Assembly: GCA_023376005.1 (NCBI GenBank)
Contig: CM042181.1
Coordinates: 1,777,133-1,841,132, forward strand
Reading direction: 5' to 3'
Length of the DNA stretch: 64,000 nt
Source of the DNA: Doryteuthis pealeii
Lineage: Eukaryota; Mollusca; Cephalopoda; Myopsida; Loliginidae
Below, piece by piece: positions 22,400 through 33,109 of the stretch (the first letter of the stretch is position 1; each line of letters opens with the position of its first letter). A program made the translations under genes and the position numbers. A model generated the notes under the pieces. It was given only the letters and a program-made list of their open reading frames with translations, was not told the origin of the DNA and did not search any database.

Positions 22400-22758
22400 T
22401 TTGGCCCGTAGCCTATTAGCCTTGGTCGGTAGAAAAGTCCGACACAGAACCTCTGCTGCCTTCAAGGAAAGGCTAGGGGAGTAAGCCCCGAAAACAAATC
22501 AGGAGCCGGAGTCCCTAAGGTGGTGTGATGCTGAACTCCAGTGTTACCCATCAACTCCTTCGACACTACCGTTGCCAAACTGCATTGGTTCCTTACCTTT
22601 CCTTTGGATCACAACGGCAGTATGAAGAGAGGGGGATTTGCTGCATGGGCAACAGTTTATCCTCCATATGAACCCGCCCTGGCTATGTAGTTCAATTTTT
22701 AAAAACAAAAAAATAAAAAATGTGACACTACTTAGTCTCTCGTAGACGGAAGGATGCT

Positions 22759-22760
<2 letters not shown>
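22400..22760 (+). repeat. Unclassified SINE/LINE-like interspersed element
   Basis: A GC-richer island (cccgtagcctattagccttg ... gaacccgccctggctatgta) ends in tagacggaaggatgc. That ending resembles the LINE 3' end near 10243. It is flanked downstream by a TA/CA microsatellite. Probably a non-LTR 3' fragment, single copy here. Confidence 0.4.
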
Positions 22761-22808
<48 letters not shown>

Positions 22809-22842
22809 TACACATACATACACACACACACACACATACATA
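22760..22842. repeat. (TA)n(CA)n compound microsatellite
   Basis: TA repeats pass into CACATACA and ACAC repeats immediately before a Helitron 5' end. Confidence 0.95.
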
Positions 22843-23234
22843 TCTATTAATAATGGAGATTCGCTTCCGGTTTTTGTCTGTAACAAAAACTACGATACTG
22901 CTTACGTCACATTACCCCAAATCGCCATAAGATAGAATAAATACACTCAAAATTTGAACATGCAACATTAGATAGTCCTCATTGTTTTTTTAAAACAAGT
23001 TTTAATAAATGCATGACTGGTATTATATATCTATATATAGTTTGTTTTATTTTAATACATATTTAAAGTTTACATTTCAAATTGTTTTATTTTTTAATCC
23101 TTTAATGAATTTGATGATTTTACTTACTTAGGGTACAAACTCGCCGATATTGAATTTTTAACTCCACCCTCTCAGGCAGTATATTTCAAAAATCTATTTT
23201 TACATCGCCCGGAGTGTGTTTTTTATTTTGCTAG
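22843..23234 (+). mobile_element. Non-autonomous Helitron, family 2, complete
   Basis: Starts TC (tctattaataatggagattc) and ends acatcgcccggagtgtg, T-rich spacer, CTAG, with a partly decayed terminal hairpin. Complete relatives: 38771-39161 (minus) and 62816-63196. No ORF. Confidence 0.75.
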
Positions 23235-23367
23235 TATATATAATCGAGAATAAAACGAAAAGTTTTATAATTTTAAGGTACTCAATGCTAAAATAGCAGA
23301 GCAGGTTTAAGTCACAAATAAAATATTATGGTATAATTTTCCGTAAATAAAGTTTCATGCGTATTCT

Positions 23368-24125
23368 GCAATCTGTTTATCTATCTATCTATCTGTTCAT
23401 ATCTATCTCTGTTCATATCTATCTATCTATCTATCACTGTTCATATCTATCTATCTATCCATCTATCACTGTTCTATCTATCTATCTATCCATCTATCTA
23501 TCATCTATCATATCACTGTATCTATCTATCTATCTATCATCTATCCATCTATCACTGTTCATATCTATCTATCCATCCATCTATCACTGTTCTATCTATC
23601 TATCCATCCATCTATCATATCTATCTATCCATCCATCTATCTCTGTTCATATCTATCTATCCATCCATCTATCTCTGTTCATATCTATCTATCCATCATC
23701 TATCTCTGTTTATATCTATCTATCCATCATCTATCTCTGTAATATCTATCTATCCATCTATCTATCTATCTCTGGTAATATCTACTATCCATCTATCTAT
23801 CTATCTCTGTAATATCTATCTATCCATCTATCTATCTATCTCTGGTAATATCTATCTATCCATCTATCTATCTATCTCTGTAATATCTATCATCCATCTA
23901 TCTATCTCTGGTAATATCTATCTATCCATCTATCTCTGTTAATATCTATCTATCCATCTATCTATCTCTGTTAATATCTATCTATCCATCTATCTATCTC
24001 TGTTAATATCTATCTATCCATCTATCTATCTCTGTTAATATCTATCTATCCATCTATCTATCTCTGTTAATATCTATCCATGTATCTATCTATCTCTGTT
24101 AATATCTACCTATCCATCTATATAG
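23368..24125. repeat. TATC/TCTATCCA satellite-like microsatellite
   Basis: About 750 bp of CTAT repeats punctuated by ctgttcatat or ctgttaatat every ~20-40 bp, giving a higher-order periodicity late in the array. The long frame through it (Ser/Ile/Tyr-rich) is a repeat artefact. 24130-24760 has scattered ACAT and AGAG repeats and no gene. Confidence 0.95.
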
Positions 24126-24764
24126 ATACTATTCATGTATTTATCACAGTCTTTTCCTATCTATTTATCAATCTAACTATCTAAAAAAAGTTTAAATACT
24201 AGAATATGTTTTAATAATATTAAGAACTAGCAAAACCTGTGGATATACCACAGTATGATAATTTAATTATTACAACTTTTGATGTGTTTACTTAAGAGCT
24301 ATTACTCAGTAGTTCAATATGTAAAAAGTATAATATTCTTTACTATTGAATATTGAAATGAAGAAGTAGCTTGTTTACAGCATTTCATTTTTTTCTCCAG
24401 ACTGTCTCATATACCTTGTAAAAGGGTGAAGGTTCACCCGAAATATCGGAATTGATCAAACCAGGAACAGAACAACAATTGAATATTAAAATTCTGATTT
24501 TTGTTCTGTTTTCCAATGCTTCAAAAGACCAAACAACGTTTACAAGAACATAACATACATAATCATACATACATACATACATACAGACAGAGAGAGAAGA
24601 GAGAGAGGAGAGTCTAACCATTATATAATGTAAAGTGTGTGAAGGAAATATCACTTAACTTAGGCAACTGGCAATGGTAGCTCTATCTGTCTAATATCTT
24701 TCAGACTCAACAGGAAGCCACCGCTTTACAAGATCCTATTTCTCTGAATTTTTTAAATGTGGTA

Positions 24765-24985
24765 TTATAATAAGTATTATTCGGGCTATTGTCCTCATCT
24801 TTATTGTTATCTGTATAATGTTTCAACCTTCTCCGGGTCTTTCTTTTCGAACTCAGAAACTTCCTTGTCGTAAGCGAGAGTCATTACCGAGTTAAAAAAA
24901 AAAGAAAGTTCCTGAGTTCGACAAGGCACACGAGTCCAACAAGAAATACTTGAAGGCCGGAGGGCACATCGGCCAAAACGTTGTA
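24765..24985. repeat. KVPE-type foldback repeat copy
   Basis: Left half gggctattgtcctcatcttt ... aactcagaaacttccttgtc, right half gttcctgagttcgacaaggc ... ggccggagggcacatcggcc. The halves are inverted relative to each other. See 33110-34240 for the fullest cluster. Confidence 0.65.
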
Positions 24986-24991
24986 TACATA

Positions 24992-25268
24992 TTTACCAAC
25001 TCCGCACGAGCAAGATGCGACACAAGGTCAATTTCGTAAGCGGAGTTTAATAGGTTTGAATTCAGAGTTTTCCTTTTCTTAGACCGGTTGCCTAACAAGG
25101 TTAAAGGGCCCAGTCTGCCCTACTATTTACCGATAGCTGGAGGGAGTAGGATTCGTACCTTTCCCAAGGGTATTAGCGCTAAGTGAAAATTCAATTTCCA
25201 CGTCCAGGATTTGAACTCAGGGCGACGAGTTCATTTCCTACGACTCTAACCATTAGACCACGCGTTGA
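24992..25268 (-). repeat. tRNA-derived SINE, family 2
   Basis: Reverse complement of the 45938 copy. The head (B box aggatttgaactc, A box taaccattagaccac) is at about 25205-25266. The tail (ggtcaatttcgtaagcggag) is at the low end. Confidence 0.85.
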
Positions 25269-25299
25269 AACGTTGTATAGATAATAAAGAAGAGAACAA

Positions 25300-25756
25300 T
25301 AATACTAGTTACAATATATCATTAATTATCGGTGTTAAGAGATAGAGTGACATAAAAAAAACATATCACTATATTAAAAAAATAATAAAAATATACTTTA
25401 ATAACTATTTTGAGAGATCTGGAAAAAAACATCGAAACGTTTAATTATACTAAGATCTACTTGCATACATTAACGAAATCGTCTCTTATCTAAGACAGTA
25501 TTTCCTCCTACGCGATTTCATTGTCCAAAATCACTTCAGTAGTAAGACACTGTAAGCTTAGGGGGTTACATTGTTCCAGAGAGGTACGAGTCCTGCGTCC
25601 CTAACGCACAAAAATCTAAATCAAACGCAGTAAAATCGCTACAATCTATTAAGAAACTTGGGATTCATACATTTTCTCGTGACTCATTCAAAGAAATTAT
25701 GTGCGTCCAATAAAGGCACTGAATTAAAAAGCTATCAGCAACACTGGTAATCTAAT
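25300..25756 (-). other. 3' flank of Fem-1-like copy 3
   Basis: Carries the ctattttgagagatctggaa signature near 25396 and the catttcattgtccaaaatca segment near 25520 shared with other copies. 25570-25750 is unique AT-rich sequence. Confidence 0.5.
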
Positions 25757-27469
25757 CTAGTCACACCATTTCAAGATACCGTCTACAACTGTAAACCCTT
25801 TACTTTTTACTAGCTGGGAGCACCCGTACTCAATAAGAAGGTCTAAAACCTCATGTCGAATAGATTCAGGCACATGCTCAAAGGCATACATGCTTGGAGT
25901 CCTTTGAAAGAAGTCCTTGCAGTTAACATCGGCTCCGCATTCAAGGAGGATCTTAATGAGCTCAATCGAACCGGACGACGTTTTGCTCATCAAACCGATT
26001 GCACGGAACAAGATGGATTGATGCAGTCTAACTCGGGGATCTTCCGTTACCACTTCTGATATCCTTTCTCTGAATATGCTGAGATGCTGCTGGAAAAAAT
26101 CTTCAGTCTTGATTTTAGACGTCATATAAAGGAAGCAGTCCACTAAATCCGAATAGTGGGTATCAATAACGAAAGCGAGTCCTATATACACTGTCTTTGA
26201 ATTGACGCCACCTCTTCACAAGTGCTTTCGCTATTATTTCGTAAATAGCAAACCCTCCGAATTCAAAGAAGATTTCTGCATCGCTATCTTCGCAAATAAC
26301 ATCGAAAAAATCTTTGAATAAGCTCGAATTTACGGCCACAATAGAGGTCGTTGTATCTTTGCAGTGTTCTTCGATAAGATTCATCAACTGCCAAACCTTT
26401 TCCATGCTGTTCTCCTTCTTGGCAATCAATGCCGTTTGCAGAAGACACTGCAGATAGGTTCGGCTATTTCTTCCTAAAATCCGTTCAACAACCAAAATAC
26501 CCTGGAAAGCAAGAAGTAAGGGGTTGTCTTGTATATTTTCCAAATCTGACTCCGTAGTAAATTCTTCGGAATTGTCTAGAAGCTCTTGAGCAGGAATCAG
26601 ACCGTTCTTGGAAAAATTATGTTCTCTTCTCTTCCGTAAAGCTTCCGTCCACAATTTCATATCCGTATTGTTCGTACATACATAACATGCACCCAAGATC
26701 TCCATTGCTTCTACCGCATGACAAATTGTATTGAATGGATGCTGGCTCAAATATTCAACCCCAAGCTCGTCTTGGTTGATAGCAGCCCAGAACAAAGGGT
26801 TTAGGCCCTCGCTGTTTTTTATCGTAACATCAGCACCTGCGTGGATTAAAAGACTCACGGTTTCTGTATTGTTCCAACCAAGGGCAAAATGAAGGGCCGT
26901 AAACCCTTCATCATCTTGCTGGTTTACATTTGCTCCCTCACTGAGCAGAAAATTGCAAATTTCTTTATTGGAAGTCGATTCCATTAGAGGGGTCCTTCCC
27001 TGAAAGCAAGGTCGATTAACATCGGCTTTTAGTGTTACTATTAGTTTCACGGACTCGAGATCTCCGTAGATTGTTGCAATCATTAGCGCTGTGTAACCAC
27101 CGTTGATGGTGTCGTTGATATCGAACAGATTTTGTAGGATCAGTGTGATCAGTTTTGGATTACCTCCCTTTAGAGCGGCAAAAAGTGGGTGCCAGATGTA
27201 TTTCCAGTGTTCGCACATTTTGTGACGTCCCTGGAGGAGAGAAAAATTGAGCAGGAACTGAGAGATTTCAACATTGTTAAGATTAACCGCTACGTAGAGT
27301 GGTGCGCAACCGTTTATTGTGGTGTTTAGTATCTTGATACATAGATAGGGCGGAAGGGGTCTCAAGATTCGTTTGATCTCGTCCAAGGAATTATCATTGA
27401 CTGATTGGAATATTCGATCGACAATATTTATCCTGGTTCTTGTGTCGAGAGTTGTCTTCTCTTGAAATG
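25757..27469 (-). pseudogene. Fem-1-like ankyrin protein, copy 3, main exon with one frameshift
   Basis: The acceptor TTGCAG ends at 27470, and phase matches the microexon at 31358-31367. The frame runs to about 26187 with ankyrin repeats (G-F-T-A-L-H-F-A-L-G), D-N-P-L-L-L-A-F-Q-G-I-L and V-V-E-R-I-L-G-R. It then shifts by one nucleotide within tatata at 26183-26188 and resumes in the next frame to a TAG at 25757. Both frames keep strong similarity to copies 1 and 2, and skipping one base restores collinearity without residue loss. It is either a recent single-indel pseudogene or a sequencing/assembly error. An alternative acceptor/stub lies upstream at 28152. Confidence 0.8.
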
Positions 27470-27534
27470 CTGCAAGGAGAGAATATAATTTTTTAAGTCT
27501 TTGATACAGGGAATAGTATGTAGAAAATTGCCAA

Positions 27535-28055
27535 TGGGATTTTACTATAAAATCCATTGGTAATATTTTTTTAATTTTTTTACTAAAATATCCATTGTAA
27601 TAATTTTTTTTTTTTACTATAAATATCCATTGGTATAATTTTTTTTTTTACTATAAATACCATTGGTAATTTTTTTTTTACTATAAATATCCATTGGTAA
27701 TAATTTTTTTTTTTTACTATAAATATCCATTGGTAATAATTTTTTTTTTTTTACTATAAATATCCATTGGTAATAATTTTTTTTTTTTTTACTATAAATA
27801 TCCATTGGTAATAATTTTTTTTTTTTACTATAAATATCCATTGGTAATAATTTTTTTTACTATAAATATCCATTGGTAATAATTTTTTTTTTTTTTACTA
27901 TAAATATCCATTGGTAATAATTTTTTTTTTTTTTTTTTTTTTTTTACTATAAATATCCATTGGTAATAATTTTTTTTTTTTTTACTATAAATATCCATTG
28001 GATTTTTTTTTTTTTACTATAAATATCCATTGGTAATAATTTTTACTATAGAAAT
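27535..28055. repeat. ~32-37 bp minisatellite upstream of Fem-1-like copy 3
   Basis: About 14-15 units of actataaatatccattggta plus ataa and a variable T run (8 to ~27 T). It is related to the 17745-18185 unit through the shared ctataaa...cattgg core. T-run lengths vary between units. Confidence 0.95.
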
Positions 28056-28680
28056 GCATAGGAACTGACTTAATTCTTCGGGATTAATTGTAATATTCGA
28101 TCGACGAGATTTATCCTGGTTCTAGTACCGAGACTTGTGTTCTCTGGAGATGCTGTAAAAGAGGAATATTATTGTTTATGTCTGGAGAAAAGCTTGTCGT
28201 TTAATTTAATGAAGATCCAGAAAAAAAAAAAAAAAAAAGTACAATTGTCACCTACTCCAATCTTTCAGAAATTTTCTACTGCTATACACTATGTGAAAGT
28301 TAGAATATCCCGAAAATTTGAGTTTCGAAAAATTGGTGTCGGTAATAATGGGAGGGGGGACACATTTTCAATTTGAATTCTATTTATAATATTTAATTTG
28401 TTTCATTTTAATAAAATAAAGTTTTCTGATTTAAATATTGATAACGGTAAATTTTCTAACCAATTTCTAGGCCAAATATTCAAAAAAAAAAATATTTAAA
28501 AGAAATAAAAAAATATTTAAATAAAAAAAGGATTTGTTGTAAATTTAAGCAGACGATCTTTGATGCTATTTCCTCAAACAATCGTACAACTAAAAGATCT
28601 AATTTTTGGTATCAGTATTCGGTTTACTAACAAAAACTTTCTCATAGATGGACAATTTGATATGTTTAAAAGTGAAAAAT
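28042..28680 (+). repeat. Segmental duplicate, copy B
   Basis: Matches 20740-21352 almost throughout, including the exon stub and the ggagggggga patch. It ends in a degenerate HTR head-like piece (28690-28770: cgatcctatccttaggaatt, acgggtcaccaccca). Confidence 0.8.
28070..28152 (-). pseudogene. Truncated Fem-1-like exon-2 stub 3
   Basis: Same 83-bp stub as 20765-20847: acceptor cctcttttacag, then S-P-E-N-T-S-L-G-T-R-T-R and a stop at 28070. It lies inside the intron between the microexon at 31358 and the main exon at 27469, so it could act as a decoy or poison exon. Confidence 0.6.
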
Positions 28681-28829
28681 CGAGCTACCCTACCTCAACG
28701 ATCCTATCCTTAGGAATTACGGGTCACCACCCAAAGCAGAAAGCAGACTCCATTAAATGGGAGGGGGTATTAAACAATATCAAAAAGTAACGAAACATTG
28801 GTTATTTGATATTTACAGCACGTCAACCC

Positions 28830-29230
28830 ATTGAATCAGTCTATGCCGAAGACGTTTTTGTCTTATACATTCGTGATGGGTACGCAAACAAGAACAACAA
28901 CCACAATGTGAAACATTTCAAACACCTTTGCCTATTAAACACTTATTCATGGAATGCAGCTTTTTTTGCTCACATCAGAAACCGTTATTTTAATGCAAAC
29001 AATGTTGAAAATGTCAACATAGAGGATATTCTCTCCTTTTTGAGGGAAACAAAATTATGCCATAGACATGAACTTAATACCATACAAAATTATCCCAAAT
29101 GGTGCTAACACATTGTTAAAACCAATGACTAAAAAGTATAAATGTACATACGACATATATTACTTCCTGTTAGGCATGACATAACCCTATACGGGTGATA
29201 TGCCGTTAAAATCAATAAACCAACCAGCTT
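28830..29230 (+). pseudogene. Possible LINE ORF C-terminus with 3' UTR and stem-loop tail
   Basis: The plus-strand frame from about 28830 to 29107 reads N-V-K-H-F-K-H-L-C-L-L and E-D-I-L-S-F-L-R-E-T-K-L-C-H-R before a stop. This resembles the C-terminal tails of CR1/jockey-type proteins (a weak family call). About 80 bp further on is the stem-loop ggcatgacataaccc-tata-cgggtgatatgccg, then ttaaaatcaataaaccaacc. The stem pairs perfectly. It is the coding-side evidence that the HTR tail is a LINE-type 3' end. Confidence 0.45.
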
Positions 29231-29474
29231 ATATTTTTCTTGAATCATTGTGTGTATATTTGGTTTGTAGATGAACTTTGAAGGCTTATCACAATGCAAA
29301 CGAGGAAAAGGTATCTTTTGTTTTGAATGTTCCCTTAATATTTCGGATTGAAATCCTTTCCCCAGAAGACCTTAGAGTTAGTGGAGGTAAGAATTTGTGT
29401 TTCTTATTTGTTCTTAGTGTTTCAATGTATTAATATTAGATCATTATTTTATTGATTATTTTTATTAAAAAATT

Positions 29475-29762
29475 AAACCCGCCCCTCGTGGTTGGGGTCC
29501 AGTGGTTTTGGTCCTGGATTTTTACAAGTCAATAGCGTTGATTCCAGGGAGCAATCCCCCCAGGCAATACCTGCCCCCTCCCCCCGATTTAAAAGGTAAG
29601 GACTGGGTTTATTGCCCAATGCCTGAGGTGCCCCATTGAGGGGGGGAATCCGACGGGATCAACGCAATTTTTCACACACGCCCACGAGCTTCGTTTTGTG
29701 GGTGGTCCCACATTAATACGGCCTTGTGCCTAAGCCGTACACGTGGGGTACGAGATAAATAC
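29475..29762 (+). repeat. Unclassified SINE-like element
   Basis: GC-rich island in AT-rich DNA (cccgcccctcgtggttgggg ... gtacacgtggggtacgagat). The ttggggtccagtggttttgg and gttgattccaggg patches could be degenerate tRNA A/B boxes. Single copy here. Confidence 0.35.
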
Positions 29763-29997
29763 CATGATTATTTTTATTATGTATAATGTTTTTGATTGTT
29801 TTCGTAGAATGTGTAACGGTTATAATACCTATATTCTTTAGGTTTCTGTTCATTTTCTCTTATTATTTGATGTGGGTACGACTCGGCACCCACCTCAAAT
29901 AATCATTTTATTTATTTGAAAGTGGGTTACAAAGGTGTACATCACATCTCGGCATATAGCCAGAAGATTCATTTGAAGAGGGGGTTGACAAAACTGG

Positions 29998-30207
29998 TCA
30001 TTGATCAGAGGGGGCCTCTCCGACTGCCCGTCTAACCCAAGAAAGGACCAAAGTGGAGTATTGCAAGTCATAGACTACTCAACCACCTGGGTTCTATCAT
30101 TAAGCCTCACAGGTCGCCACCCACGTTTAACAGGTGGCCCCATTGGGAAGATTCTGACCCCTCTGCAGAGGTGCAGTCGGTGTATTCTAACGCCCCAGCC
30201 GACAAAT
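29998..30207 (-). repeat. HTR, 5' head only
   Basis: From ttgatcagagggggcctctc to the head gccccagccgac. Downstream, 30210-30355 repeats the segment of 21240-21340 (ctatttcctcaaacaat). Confidence 0.8.
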
Positions 30208-30633
30208 GTTGCGAAAACGAGGATGTCTTTGTGCGTTTTAACTACCGATCTTTGATACTATTTCCTCAAACAATGGTGCAAGTAAGAGATCTAGTTTTTG
30301 GTATAGCAACACACAACTTTTGCTGTTTGAGAGAATTTTATATTTTTTTTAAAGTAAAAAAAAAAAAATTGGCATGGATGTATTTAGCTAGGTTCACTCG
30401 CCGACCGATCCATTCAAAAATAAACTCTAGCATTCTTTTCCTTGCGCAGCCTACTTCCACCAAAATGCTTCGTTCTCTCTATGGCTTTATCCTACTTAAA
30501 AGTCTCCCAATTTCGAATGAATTTGATTTTTGAGCACATAATCCGTGCCGGTCTGTTTATTCCAACTGTTACCGGATTATTGGGAAGTTTGATATATCTT
30601 TTAGAATCGGTAGTATTGTTATAGTGAGTATTA

Positions 30634-31206
30634 TTATTTGGTAATTTATGAGGTCTCCTGCCTCAGAACTTGCTACCGATGACTGCTGAAAAACCAACCG
30701 AGCTAGGATTGAAGTTCGTAGCCGAAGCAATGTCACTTTGAAAAGAAAACAACCAACTTGGGGCGGTTTTTTTTTCAACATTCAATTACATATAAAAAAA
30801 ATCCAAAACGTTTATTTTTTTTGGTATTTTCATTTTATTTTAATCTATCTCAGTATATTCAAAACTAGTCATCTTCATCTCTCCATTTGTTCATATTTAT
30901 CTATTACTTTTTTTCTGTCTACCTACCTATTTATCTATATATCAGTCTATTCAAAAATATCTATCTATTTGTTCTTATCGATGTTACTTTGTTTATATCT
31001 ATCCATCTATCTCTGTTCCTATTTATTTATCTGCTTTTCAGAAAAAAAGATATAAACTATTTTCCAATATGCCTTAATAAAATTATAAAATGAAATAAAA
31101 CACCGTTTTTATCGATACTGCTTCGGCTACGGACTTTAATCGTAGCTGGGGTTGGTTTTTCAGCAGGAGACCGGGACGGTCTTCCTCATAAATTACCAAT
31201 TATTTT
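30634..31206. mobile_element. Foldback element with internal microsatellite
   Basis: Left end aatttatgaggtctcctgcc ... ttcgtagccgaagcaatg against right end cttcggctacggacttt ... gtcttcctcataaattacca. The ~320-bp centre is TATC/TTTA-like. No coding content. Confidence 0.65.
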
Positions 31207-31357
31207 AGCATCAAAATAAATATTTCTATTAAATATAGCTGATATACGAGAGCGGATAATAACCTTTATAGAAACCAAATAGTCGGGTGAAGATTTTTTT
31301 TAAAATGATCTTTAAATCCAGATATAAATCAAAAGGGAAAATTCGAAAATAACTTAC

Positions 31358-31367
31358 CTTCAGCCAT
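31358..31367 (-). CDS. Coding microexon 1 (Met-Ala-Glu) upstream of Fem-1-like copy 3
   Basis: ATG GCT GAA G with donor GTAAGT, identical to 3834-3843. Joined to 27469 it gives M-A-E-A-F-Q-E-K in the right phase. It is also the nearest recognisable first exon for copy 2. Confidence 0.6.
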
Positions 31368-31930
31368 TTTATATCGTTTTTCTTTTAAATATAAAACTTT
31401 TTCCTCTACAGTAAAACGAGCGTTTAAAAATTAAGACTTGAAATATAGATAGGTACTAGAAATGATGAATAGTTAAAATGTAACCCAACGACTGTTTAAA
31501 CTGTGCGTAAAACATACAGTTCAAAAGTGGATCATGTAGCAACAATTACTTCAAAACCCCAGCCGTTTCCAGTACCTAATACCTATATATCTGTCGGTGA
31601 AGGATAAAAATATATTGACACATAAAAATAACAAGTTAGAAATATATATGGTTTACTTTTATAGGATTTTATTACTTTAATAAAAAAAAAATGAAAATCT
31701 TTGGGTGCGACCAAAAAAAAAAAGTGGGATTTTTGTAATCTGTGTTCTCGCTCGCAGGTTGAAAACTACTGTCCATCGCGACCGCAAGTTCGATCCTTAT
31801 TGGCGGCTGTTCAATCAATGATTATATTATTTTCTCCCACCTTACTTTATTTCCCAGAGACATCATGAGAACTTTAAAAAGAAAAATTAATAATCAAATT
31901 GAGTCTTTCGAGTTGAGCAATTGTTTTCTT
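31368..31930 (-). promoter_or_regulatory. Conserved 5' flank / probable promoter block (copy 3)
   Basis: Collinear with 3844-4375 and 53413-53880 (ctctacagtaaaacgagcgt; aatatagataggta; gtcggtgaagga; cgcaagttcgatcc). Confidence 0.5.
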
Positions 31931-31977
31931 TTTCTTATTTATTGTCAAACTCTTTGACGAGCCATTCATCAATTTTC

Positions 31978-32351
31978 TGGTTTGGTTTGTTTTACGGCAT
32001 ATCAACCTCAGTGGGTCATTTAATGCTGACAAAGTTTTGAAAGAAGGTCATTCTCAATGGATACTCAATTTTTTATAAACTCATGTTTTTCTATTTAACC
32101 CATAGATGGGACCCTAACAGGTACTACCACTTCGGGTCAGAGTGGACCAGGGAGCAATGGTGATGAAGGGGTGCTCCACATTCCCCAAACCTCCAAAACT
32201 GGAACCTCAACATCAGACAGAGTTTAACGTCATTCCCAAGACATGTAGACCCTCAGTCACCGCCTTCTAGCACCCATATGATAAAAAGGGTTGGGGATTT
32301 CCATAATGGCAATAGGTGTGAGGGCTTGACGTGACCAGCCGATTGATCGTA
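31978..32351 (-). repeat. HTR, 3' part
   Basis: Tail and stem-loop through to gaccagccgattgatcg; the head is missing. A variant hairpin tail (aacggcatgacaaaccgttt) follows at 32398-32440. Confidence 0.85.
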
Positions 32352-32509
32352 CATGTCAAATTTGTGGTATTGATCCATTCCAGGTTGGTTGGTAGATTTT
32401 AACGGCATGACAAACCGTTTCGGGTTATTTTATAAGTTTTATAGGCTTTTATTGATTAAATACAAAGTAAAGGAAAATCATTCAGGTAAGACCAAAATCA
32501 ATTAAAGAA

Positions 32510-32938
32510 TTTAGGTTAAATCCTATTTAACAGACCTAAATTCCAACATCGTATGTCAACCCCCAGAAGAAAAAATATAACAAATCAGGGAATTAACCGA
32601 ATTTAATGAAATTTTCAGCGTTGATATATTAATGAATACGAAATATAATGCACCAGTTATTCTATTTAAAAACTTTTACATTTTTTCAGGTCAGTTAACT
32701 TTGAGACATGGATCTTTGAGGCGTAACATAGATTATTAAAGATACGTGGTTCAAAGTTAACTTACCTGAAAAATGTTATTAATTTTTAGATAAAATAACT
32801 GGTGCATTATATATTATTATATATATCAATATATCAAAACAGAAAATTTCATTAAATTATGTTAATTCCTAGATTTTTTTTTTTCGGTGGGGTGACATAC
32901 GATGGTGGAATTTAGGTCCGTTAAGTTCGACTTAACCA
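32510..32938. mobile_element. TIR foldback element, family F1, second copy
   Basis: Ends aggttaaatcctatttaaca against gttaagttcgacttaacc; inner arms gggaattaaccgaatttaat against attaaattatgttaattcc. Shorter than the 18513-19166 copy. Confidence 0.75.
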
Positions 32939-33109
32939 GAATATGATTATCAGGCTTCCCGCTTACGGGTCAGAGTTTGAAAACTACATTTACGTGCTAT
33001 CGCAAGTTCGAACCTTACTAGCGACCCGACGAGGTTTGTTTTTGTTTTTTCATTTTTTTCATTTTTTTTCTCGCACTATTTCATTGATCCGGGTTAGTAT
33101 CAATTTTAC

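Noticed and set aside
23357..23812. Long open frame rich in Ser/Ile/Tyr/Leu
   Set aside because: It lies wholly within the TATC microsatellite. A repeat whose period avoids stops gives such frames by chance.
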